A stretch of 64,000 nt of DNA from an uncultured Erythrobacter sp. Lineage in GTDB: Bacteria; Pseudomonadota; Alphaproteobacteria; Sphingomonadales; Sphingomonadaceae. The position numbers and the translations under genes are program-made. The notes beneath the pieces were generated by a model that was not told the DNA's origin, searched no databases, and worked only from the letters and a program-made list of their open reading frames with translations. Location of the stretch: positions 186,001-250,000 of the forward strand of contig CANLZI010000002.1 in the NCBI GenBank assembly GCA_947495555.1. The letters run 5' to 3'. Below are positions 57,506 through 64,000 of the stretch, one piece after another. How positions within the stretch are numbered: position 1 is the stretch's first letter; every line of letters starts with the position of its first letter.

Positions 57506-58186
57506 TCAAGTCGGGCTGACGCTCTCTTCACCCTCAGCTGGCACATACTCGGGCGCGCCATCGATTTCATCGGCATCGGCATCTCCATCGGGATCAGCTT
57601 CAGCTTCATCAGCCCCGGCGGCGTCCATCGCCTCTTCAAACGCATCATCAACCGGATCGAGCAGGCCAGCAGCCTTCAATTCGTCAATTCCTGGCAGATC
57701 TCTGCGTGTGCTCAGCCCGAAGTGATCGAGAAAACTGGGCGTCGTTGCATAGATGACCGGCCGGCCCGGCACTTCGCGGCGCCCCGCCATCTTGATCCAG
57801 CCAGCCTCCATCAGCACGTCCAGCGTGCCCTTGGCTGTCTGAACCCCGCGGATTGATTCGATCTCTGCCCGGCTCACCGGCTCATGATAGGCAATGATCG
57901 CCAGAACCTCGGTGGCTGCGCGACTTAACCGCCGGACTTGCTCGCGCTCGCGCCGCAGCAAATGGGCCAGATCAGGCGCGGTTTCAAAGTGCCACCGCTT
58001 GCCGCGCTCAACCAAACAAATGCCGCGCTGATCATAGTGGTCAGCCAATGTCGCCAAGGCCTGCCGGACTGAAGCAATCTCCATACCGCCCAAGTGTCCC
58101 GACAGCGCCTCTGCGGTCATCGGCTCTTCAGAGGCGAACAATGTGGCTTCTACCGCGCGCAGCGCCTCGTCCAGCTCTTCGCTCAT
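57506..58186 (-). CDS. scpB: Segregation and condensation protein ScpB
   Basis: A 226-residue kleisin partner with two winged-helix domains (RAVEATLFASEEPMTAEALS, TEVLAIIAYHEPVSRAEIE, VSRAEIESIRGV) that helps ScpA and SMC fold the chromosome. The C-terminal 50 residues are very acidic (DAAGADEAEADPDGDADADE) and longer than in Bacillus ScpB. The start overlaps the scpA stop by 4 bases. Confidence 0.96.
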   Translation of the reverse strand: MSEELDEALRAVEATLFASEEPMTAEALSGHLGGMEIASVRQALATLADHYDQRGICLVERGKRWHFETAPDLAHLLRREREQVRRLSRAATEVLAIIAYHEPVSRAEIESIRGVQTAKGTLDVLMEAGWIKMAGRREVPGRPVIYATTPSFLDHFGLSTRRDLPGIDELKAAGLLDPVDDAFEEAMDAAGADEAEADPDGDADADEIDGAPEYVPAEGEESVSPT

Positions 58187-58992
58187 TGGGTTACCCTTCG
58201 GATATGCATAGGACCGAATATTTCATCTTGAGCCAGCTCTGCGCGGCCCTGTCGCGCCAATTCCAGCGCCGCAACAAAGCTGGAGGCCAGCGCCGATTTG
58301 CGCAATTTGGGTTCAGCATGCGGAGGCAAAAAGTCCTCCAGCTGCATCCAATCCAGCGTAACGCCCAGCATGGCCGAGACCCGTTCCAAGGCACTATCCA
58401 GCGTCATCACCGGGCGATCTGACACCATATAGACACGCGGTGCAGTGCGGGCCTTCACCTGCCCATAGGCTTGGATCAAGGCGTAACTGTCGCAGGTCCA
58501 TTGGGTCTTGCGGTCAATCCGAAGACCTTCAGGCGCAGCGCGCAGGAAAATGTCGCGGCCTTGCCGGTCGCGCGCCATCAAACGCGCCGCCGCTTCGCGC
58601 ATCGCGCCCAAGCGCTGCAATCGCAACTGCAGACGCAGCGCCAATTCTTCGGGACTGGGGTCTTCCTGCTCCTCTTTGGGCAGCAGCATAGATGACTTTA
58701 GGTAAGCCAGCCACGCCGCCATCACCAGATAATCAGCCGCCAGCTCCAGCCGCAGCGCTTCAGCCCGCTCGATATAGGTCAGATACTGGTCAACCAACGC
58801 CAAAATCGAAATCTGGCGCAGGTCAACTTTTTGCCTGCGAGCCAGATCGAGCAACAGGTCGAGCGGGCCTTCCCATCCGTCCAGTTCCAGATAGAGCGCC
58901 GGGTCTTCGCTCTTGTCCGCAGCAACGCCGGCCCACGCCTGATCCGCCTCGGGCAAAGGCAGTTCGCCCAGCATCAATCCATCTTCGTTCAT
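58183..58992 (-). CDS. scpA: Segregation and condensation protein ScpA
   Basis: The kleisin subunit of the SMC complex, 269 residues. The N-terminal WEGPLDLLLDLARRQKVDLR is the SMC-neck-binding domain; ILALVDQYLTYIERAEALRL and AADYLVMAAWLAYLKSSMLL follow, and a C-terminal winged helix (SALASSFVAALELARQGRAE) ends the protein. It overlaps nagZ and scpB by 4 bases each, so the three are coupled. Confidence 0.96.
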   Translation of the reverse strand: MNEDGLMLGELPLPEADQAWAGVAADKSEDPALYLELDGWEGPLDLLLDLARRQKVDLRQISILALVDQYLTYIERAEALRLELAADYLVMAAWLAYLKSSMLLPKEEQEDPSPEELALRLQLRLQRLGAMREAAARLMARDRQGRDIFLRAAPEGLRIDRKTQWTCDSYALIQAYGQVKARTAPRVYMVSDRPVMTLDSALERVSAMLGVTLDWMQLEDFLPPHAEPKLRKSALASSFVAALELARQGRAELAQDEIFGPMHIRRVTQ

Positions 58993-60008
58993 GCCGCCTC
59001 TCCTGCCAGAGCCAGCAAGGCATCACGCTTGGCCAACAGTGCCGTCTTGGCGTCACTTTCGTCGCGAATAGCGGTGCCTTCCAGCGCACTCTCCAGCCGC
59101 TCTGCACCTTTGGCAGACAGCGCGGGAAGCTGGCTTGCGATAGCGATCTGATCGTCCATCTTGGCCCAGCAATTCAGGATCACATCGCATCCGGCAGCAT
59201 GCGCCTTGACCGAGCGTTCAGGCACGGTCCCGTCCAGCGCTTCCATATCGATGTCATCGGTCAACAGCAGACCGTCAAAACCAATCCGCTGGCGAATGAT
59301 CAGCTCGATAATTGTTTCAGAAAGCGTTGCCGGATTGTCCGCATCCCACTGCGTAAACAGCAAATGGCCGGTCATACCAATCGGCGCATCGCGTAATGCG
59401 CGGAACGGAGCCAGATCGCTTTCCAGCTCCTCATCGCTGGCCGTGACCGTGGGCATTTCCTTATGCGTATCGCACATGGTGCGGCCATGGCCGGGCATAT
59501 GCTTGATGCAGCCAGCCACTCCGCCCTTGGCCAAGCCGTCCAGAATTGCTCGACCAATGGCAGCCACCTGGCGCGGTTCGCTGCCTAAGGCACGATCCCC
59601 GATTACGTCATGCGCGCCAGCCTGGCGCACATCGAGAGGAGGATGAAAATCAACTGTAATGCCATATTCGGCCAGTTCCAGCGCCATAGCGTGCGCATTG
59701 ACCCGCGCTGCTTCGATCGCGCTGGCCGGAGCAATGGCATAGAGCCGGTCAAACGCTTCCCCCCGGGGATAGGCGCTCCAGTGCGGGGGTCTCAGCCGCG
59801 CTACTCGGCCACCTTCCTGATCAATCGACACCAGCAGCCGTTCACGTCCATGAATGCTGCGCAAATCATCGGTCAGGCGCCGTAATTGATCGCCATCGAC
59901 GCAATTGCGACCAAACAGGATATAGCCCACAGGATCCGCCTCCTGAAAGAAGGCTTTTTCGTCCGCGGTCAACTGGGGCCCGGCAATTCCAAAAATGGCA
60001 GGCGTCAT
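58989..60008 (-). CDS. nagZ: Beta-N-acetylhexosaminidase NagZ (GH3)
   Basis: Cytoplasmic enzyme that removes GlcNAc from anhydro-muropeptides in peptidoglycan recycling. In 339 residues it has the GH3 pattern: DQEGGRVARLRPPHW, the mobile-loop histidine motif KHMPGHGRT and the catalytic Asp in LLTDDIDMEAL. ATG 60008 (MTPAIFGIAG) fits the family; an in-frame ATG 36 bp upstream is less likely. No ribosome site stands out. In many bacteria NagZ products tune AmpR and beta-lactamase. Confidence 0.96.
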   Translation of the reverse strand: MTPAIFGIAGPQLTADEKAFFQEADPVGYILFGRNCVDGDQLRRLTDDLRSIHGRERLLVSIDQEGGRVARLRPPHWSAYPRGEAFDRLYAIAPASAIEAARVNAHAMALELAEYGITVDFHPPLDVRQAGAHDVIGDRALGSEPRQVAAIGRAILDGLAKGGVAGCIKHMPGHGRTMCDTHKEMPTVTASDEELESDLAPFRALRDAPIGMTGHLLFTQWDADNPATLSETIIELIIRQRIGFDGLLLTDDIDMEALDGTVPERSVKAHAAGCDVILNCWAKMDDQIAIASQLPALSAKGAERLESALEGTAIRDESDAKTALLAKRDALLALAGEAA

Positions 60009-60160
60009 GCAGTGAAATTTCGCAGCAAAGCCGTGCTTGGGCAAGCTGCAATGCCCCTCGCAATGGGGAAAACGAGGCCAATTTGGGCAAATTCAGCACG
60101 AATCAGGGTTAATCCCGATTAGCCAGCGCCAAATGCGCTCTCACGCGCTGGAAACGCGCC

Positions 60161-60829
60161 TTAGGGACGCTTGACCTGACAGGCGATCCCTTCGCCTTGC
60201 AAAGATTCGCATAGAGCGCGCGCTTCGTTCAGATCTGCCGCAATTGCCTGCAGGCGGTAAACCGTTCCAATATCGGCCTGCCCCTTCAGAACGCGATGTC
60301 TAACGCCATTCAACAGCGTGGTTTTATTGCGCAACGTCACCCAACCCGTTTCGGCCAGGCCGCGAGAGCCATAGGCCCCGACCTGAACGCCAACGCCGTC
60401 TTGCTCGATCGGTGTCTCATCGGTCGTGCGGGTGCTGAGCGTTGGCCGCGCGGTGCTCTCAGGCTGACCATCCTTGATCACGCTCTCGGTGGATTTGCCT
60501 TCGCCCACGGCAAAGCTGGTATCCCCGGTACCGGCAAATTGCTTGCCTCCGGCAACCTCGGGACGAACCTTATAGGGGCCTTCGGGGGCAGCCACAGTCG
60601 ATCCATCGGCCACATGCGCTTCATCATGCGTGCGATTGGTAAAATACCACACAGCGCCAATGACCAACGTCAAGATGAGCAACAAGATGGCCGCAAAGCT
60701 GACGATGCGGCCGGTGTCGATCCCGCCGTCATCATCATAATCTTCCGATTCCAACCAAGGCAGGCTGTCATCATCATTCAGGGCCAACTCGTCACCCAAT
60801 GCCAGATTTTCGTCCTGCGGCCCCGACAT
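60161..60829 (-). CDS. SPOR domain inner-membrane protein
   Basis: A 222-residue bitopic protein: an acidic cytoplasmic N-terminus (about 1-40, LESEDYDDDGGIDTGR), one membrane helix at about 43-65, a Gly/Thr/Glu-rich linker and a C-terminal SPOR domain (about 146-222, VGVQVGAYGSRGLAETGW ... ALCESLQGEGIACQV). The topology is like FtsN and DedD, which bind denuded septal glycan. Its ATG is two bases after the argS stop, and nagZ follows. Confidence 0.92.
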   Translation of the reverse strand: MSGPQDENLALGDELALNDDDSLPWLESEDYDDDGGIDTGRIVSFAAILLLILTLVIGAVWYFTNRTHDEAHVADGSTVAAPEGPYKVRPEVAGGKQFAGTGDTSFAVGEGKSTESVIKDGQPESTARPTLSTRTTDETPIEQDGVGVQVGAYGSRGLAETGWVTLRNKTTLLNGVRHRVLKGQADIGTVYRLQAIAADLNEARALCESLQGEGIACQVKRP

Positions 60830-60831
60830 TG

Positions 60832-62577
60832 TTACATCTCCTCAACGGCATCCACGCCTAATATCCGTAAACCATTACGAATAACTTGCCCTAACTGCGC
60901 CGCGAGGAAAAGCCTTGCGCCGGTTAACTCGGCATTGTCGGCCACGATAAAGCGTTTGTCGGGCCGGTCATTACCCAAATTCCAATAGGCGTGGAAAGCG
61001 CCGGCCAGATCATACAGATAAAAGGCAATCCGATGCGCTTCACGCGCTTGGGCTGCGGCTTCTACCAGGCGCGGGAATTGCGCGGCCTGCTTTACCAGAT
61101 CCAGCTCTTCTGCGCCCAGCAATTCCAGATTGTCTGGTGAGGGTGCAAAACCTTCAGCTGCAGCCTTGCGCATGGTCGAATGGATACGGGCATGGGCATA
61201 TTGGACATAAAAGACCGGATTGTCCTTTGACGCCTCCACCACTTTGGCAAAGTCGAACTCCATTTGCGCTTCGGGCTTGCGTGTCAGCATAGTGAAGCGG
61301 ACCACATCCTTGCCCACTTCTTCGACCATTTCCTTCAATGTGATGAAATTGCCCGACCGTTTGGACATTTTCAGTGGCTCACCAGCGCGCATCAATTGCA
61401 CCATCTGAACCAGTTTCACATCGAACGGGATCGGCTTGCCCTGCCCCTCGGACAAGGCCGCAACGGCAGCTTTGATCCGCTTGACGGTGCCAGCGTGATC
61501 CGCGCCCCATACGTCGATCAGTGCATCGGCGGTTTCGGCCTTTTGCATGTGATAGGCCAAATCCGCCCCAAAATAGGTCCAGCTGCCATCCGATTTCTTG
61601 ATCGGACGATCTTGGTCATCGCCAAATTTGGTCGAGCGAAACAGCGGCAGTTCCACTGGCTCCCAATCTTCCGGCGCTTTGCCTTTGGGGGCCTCCAAAA
61701 GACCATCGTAAACCAGATCCTGCCCGCGCAGCCACGCCTCTGCCTGATCCGGCTTGCCAGCGGCATGCAGCGCTGCCTCGGACGAAAACAGATCATGCTC
61801 GATCCCCAGCAATTTGAGGTCGGCCTTGATCAAATTCATCATTTTTTCGACCGCTTTGGCGCGGAAGATAATCAGCCAATCGGACTCGGGCGCGCTTTGG
61901 AATTTATCGCCCAATTCCTGCGCAATCTCTTGGCCAAGCGGGATCAGATAGTCGCCCGGGTAAAGACCTTCGGGAATGTCTCCAATATCCTCGCCCAACG
62001 CCTCGCGATAACGCAGGTGAACGGACCGAGCGAGTGTATCCACCTGCCCGCCCGCATCATTGATATAATATTCACGCACAACGCTGTGCCCGGCATACTC
62101 CAGCAGGCTGGACAGGGCATCGCCCACCACCGCGCCGCGGCAATGGCCCATATGCATGGGACCGGTCGGGTTGGTGGAGACAAATTCAACATTGACCCGC
62201 TGTCCTGCACCCATGGCCGATTTGCCATAGCTATCGCCTTGGCTGGCAATCGCTGAAATCTCGTCCAGCCATACGCCGGGCGTCAGCCGCAGATTGATAA
62301 ATCCGGGGCCTGCGATATCAGCACTTTGAACCTGTGGATCATCGTTCAGCTTGGCTACGATTTGCTCGGCCAGTGCGCGCGGATTGGTCTTGGCCTGCTT
62401 GGCCAGAACCATCGCTGCATTGGTGGCCAGATCACCATGCGATGGATCGCGCGGCGGCTCGACCGCCACATTGGCATAGGATGTACCAGCTGGCAGCGCG
62501 CCCTCTGCCTCTAGCGCAGAAAGCACATCACCAATCTTGGCCGTGAAAGCGGAGTATACTGTTTGCATATCAGACAT
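60832..62577 (-). CDS. argS: Arginine--tRNA ligase
   Basis: Class I aminoacyl-tRNA synthetase of 581 residues. It has the Arg-specific N-terminal domain, the HIGH-type motif NPTGPMHMGHCRGAVVG near 130, the KMSKR loop (EPLKMSKRSGNF) near 400, and a C-terminal DALR anticodon domain (FYVQYAHARIHS, DLAGAFHAYWN). The start could be ATG 62577 or the ATG 9 bp downstream. It is followed at once by the SPOR gene, an order conserved in alphaproteobacteria to my knowledge. Confidence 0.98.
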   Translation of the reverse strand: MSDMQTVYSAFTAKIGDVLSALEAEGALPAGTSYANVAVEPPRDPSHGDLATNAAMVLAKQAKTNPRALAEQIVAKLNDDPQVQSADIAGPGFINLRLTPGVWLDEISAIASQGDSYGKSAMGAGQRVNVEFVSTNPTGPMHMGHCRGAVVGDALSSLLEYAGHSVVREYYINDAGGQVDTLARSVHLRYREALGEDIGDIPEGLYPGDYLIPLGQEIAQELGDKFQSAPESDWLIIFRAKAVEKMMNLIKADLKLLGIEHDLFSSEAALHAAGKPDQAEAWLRGQDLVYDGLLEAPKGKAPEDWEPVELPLFRSTKFGDDQDRPIKKSDGSWTYFGADLAYHMQKAETADALIDVWGADHAGTVKRIKAAVAALSEGQGKPIPFDVKLVQMVQLMRAGEPLKMSKRSGNFITLKEMVEEVGKDVVRFTMLTRKPEAQMEFDFAKVVEASKDNPVFYVQYAHARIHSTMRKAAAEGFAPSPDNLELLGAEELDLVKQAAQFPRLVEAAAQAREAHRIAFYLYDLAGAFHAYWNLGNDRPDKRFIVADNAELTGARLFLAAQLGQVIRNGLRILGVDAVEEM

Positions 62578-62664
62578 AGGCGCGCGGTTAGACGAGCCAC
62601 CAAAAAGCGCAAGTTTTTGCTACCCATCCCAAGGGACCCAGATGGGTCAAAATGGGAGCCGGAT

Positions 62665-63315
62665 TTAGCGCGTGGCGTTATAGGCCAGCTGGTCTTCGCT
62701 CAGCTGAAACCCAATCAAAAGCTCAAAGCTGGCGCGCTGGATTGCGGCGCGCACTTGCGGGTCCGCCAGTGGATCGAGGGCAGCATCAGGATCACCTGCT
62801 TTGCGTCGTCGTGTGATCCGCTCGCGAATATCAGCAGGCAAGGATGCTTCGGCACGGTCGACAAAAGCACCGGCTTTTCCGCTTGCCTGGGCGCGTTCTT
62901 GCCCATCCGCAAAGTTCAACGTTACGTTGCCTACCCGCTTGGTCACAACAGCAGAGCCGCCGCGCACCACGGTTGAGAAATAGGGCACGGTGACTTGGCG
63001 CGCACCGCGTGTGTCCATCCGGCGTGCAATCACATCAAATGTGACGCCGCTGTAAACCTTGGCACCCGAATCATCGCAAGTGCTGCGCACATTGGTGATC
63101 GATGCCGTCATATCCAGATTGGTCGCTGTGCGATCGCCCGCCGTTCTGAAGGCGGTTACATCGCCGGTGTAATCGGGAACCCCTACAGAGGGGCAAGACG
63201 ACAATACCGAAGTGATGCCAACACCTTGATCGACAACCAGTTCACCTTCGCGTGAGCAGCCAGCCAATGCGGCGGCCATGGCAATTGCAGGTAACAGGCG
63301 AGTGCGGGAAAACAT
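62665..63315 (-). CDS. Predicted lipoprotein of unknown function
   Basis: A 216-residue protein with a short signal and a lipobox (AIAMAAALAGC, lipid Cys at about residue 20). The mature part has VLSSCPSVGVPDYTGDVTAF and NVRSTCDD, whose two cysteines could pair, then a beta-rich region (VTVPYFSTVVRGGSAVVTKR) and a helical end. It is not recognised as a named family. ATG 63315 is used; the TTG three codons earlier is less likely. It is divergent from ispH. The gap before argS (62578-62664) contains a palindrome GACCCA-GA-TGGGTC (62635-62648). Confidence 0.82.
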   Translation of the reverse strand: MFSRTRLLPAIAMAAALAGCSREGELVVDQGVGITSVLSSCPSVGVPDYTGDVTAFRTAGDRTATNLDMTASITNVRSTCDDSGAKVYSGVTFDVIARRMDTRGARQVTVPYFSTVVRGGSAVVTKRVGNVTLNFADGQERAQASGKAGAFVDRAEASLPADIRERITRRRKAGDPDAALDPLADPQVRAAIQRASFELLIGFQLSEDQLAYNATR

Positions 63316-63404
63316 GAGGGGCAAATTCCTTGATCGATCAGTTTTGGCTCAAAAGCGTGAGCATGTCCTAGCGGCGCGTTAAGCAATGCGCTAGAGGGCG
63401 CCGT

Positions 63405-64000
63405 ATGAACGCTGCCTTTCAAACACCAGAATCTGGGGACACAGCCGGCAATAACGGCTCTGCCCCCGCTCTCAAGCTGCTGATCGCAGCGCCTCGTGGC
63501 TTTTGCGCCGGGGTAGACCGCGCGATTGAAATCGTTGAACGATCCATCGAGCGCTATGGCGCGCCGGTCTATGTCCGTCACGAAATCGTGCATAATAAAT
63601 ATGTAGTCAATTCGCTGAAGGCGCAGGGTGCCATATTCGTGGAAGAGCTGGACGAAGTGCCCGACGATGCTCCTGTTGTATTCAGCGCGCATGGCGTGCC
63701 CAAATCTGTTCCGGCAGAGGCCGAACGGCGCAAGATGATCTATGTCGATGCGACCTGCCCCTTGGTCAGCAAAGTGCATCGCCAGGCCGAGCGTCAGATT
63801 GAAAAAGGTCAGCACATCATCTTTGTCGGCCATGATGGCCATCCCGAAGTGATCGGCACCATGGGCCAGGTTGAACCTGGGCAGATGACGCTGGTGGAAA
63901 CAGTTGACGATGTTGCGACGCTGCAGGTTCCTGACGAAGCTAGCTTGTCCTACCTTACGCAAACCACCCTGTCGGTGGATGACACAGCTGACATCATCGC
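63405..64000 (+). CDS. ispH: 4-hydroxy-3-methylbut-2-enyl diphosphate reductase, N-terminal part
   Basis: Last enzyme of the MEP isoprenoid pathway, a 4Fe-4S protein. The window holds 198 codons and the gene continues beyond 64000. Seen are the first two cluster cysteines C34 ([11 protein letters not shown]) and C118 ([10 protein letters not shown]), and the conserved H64 ([10 protein letters not shown]) and AHGV (H96). The third cysteine lies outside. A 24-residue N-terminal extension precedes the usual start. GAGGG seven bases before ATG supports 63405. Confidence 0.97.
   Translation, partial: MNAAFQTPESGDTAGNNGSAPALKLLIAAPRGFCAGVDRAIEIVERSIERYGAPVYVRHEIVHNKYVVNSLKAQGAIFVEELDEVPDDAPVVFSAHGVPKSVPAEAERRKMIYVDATCPLVSKVHRQAERQIEKGQHIIFVGHDGHPEVIGTMGQVEPGQMTLVETVDDVATLQVPDEASLSYLTQTTLSVDDTADII

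Overview
The window is a piece of chromosome from an alphaproteobacterium, most likely a sphingomonad of the Erythrobacteraceae type. That placement is inferred from gene content and order: a full division and cell wall (dcw) cluster ending at ftsZ, FtsZ with a very long acidic linker and an alphaproteobacterial C-terminal peptide, a tat-scp-nagZ-SPOR-argS block, and moderately high GC. No tRNA, rRNA, insertion sequence, CRISPR array or prophage was seen. Genes are densely packed and nearly all are housekeeping.

Region by region. 1-1483: the 5' part of a BtuB-like TonB receptor (minus strand) behind a cobalamin riboswitch. 1484-6509 (minus): a proline-rich lipoprotein, a Bax-inhibitor-1 family membrane protein with its own terminator, proC, a YbjN-domain protein and a secreted TPR/SPOR protein. 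6637-25683 (minus): the dcw cluster in the order mraZ, rsmH, ftsL, ftsI, murE, murF, mraY, murD, ftsW, murG, murC, murB, ddl, ftsQ, ftsA, ftsZ. Eleven junctions are 4-base ATGA overlaps, so the cluster looks translationally coupled. The clear spacings are murF-mraY (15 bp) and ftsA-ftsZ (158 bp, holding a perfect DnaA box). MurE carries DNPR, which predicts a meso-diaminopimelate peptidoglycan.

25684-26079 is the mraZ control region. 26080-28681 (minus): a lipoprotein and a small membrane protein, a cysteine synthase and a 2Fe-2S ferredoxin. 28784-33927: mostly plus-strand single genes (DNA glycosylase, S9 peptidase, SDR, ccmAB) with a pterin dehydratase on the minus strand. 34001-37211 (minus): M28 peptidase, acetyltransferase, map. 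37285-43785 (plus): leucyl aminopeptidase, SH3 protein, argC, then glnB-glnA behind a sigma-54 promoter, a DUF4197 protein and a phage-type lysozyme. 43807-52471 (minus): tamB-tamA, bpt, ilvA. 52555-55733 (plus): a dehydrogenase coupled to a secreted amidohydrolase, then a small membrane protein with its own promoter candidate and strong terminator. 55905-63315 (minus): tatC-tatB-tatA, scpB-scpA-nagZ, a SPOR protein, argS and a lipoprotein. 63405 onward: the start of ispH.

Much of the content is envelope biology: precursor synthesis (mur, ddl, mraY), the septal machine (ftsA/I/L/Q/W/Z), two SPOR proteins, NagZ recycling, TamAB outer-membrane assembly and Tat export. I did not find a clearly undescribed multi-gene system. 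The best leads are the regulatory sequences in front of ftsZ and mraZ, the small membrane protein at 55509 with its palindrome-bearing leader, the stand-alone lysozyme, and the uncharacterised pair at 26080-27262.
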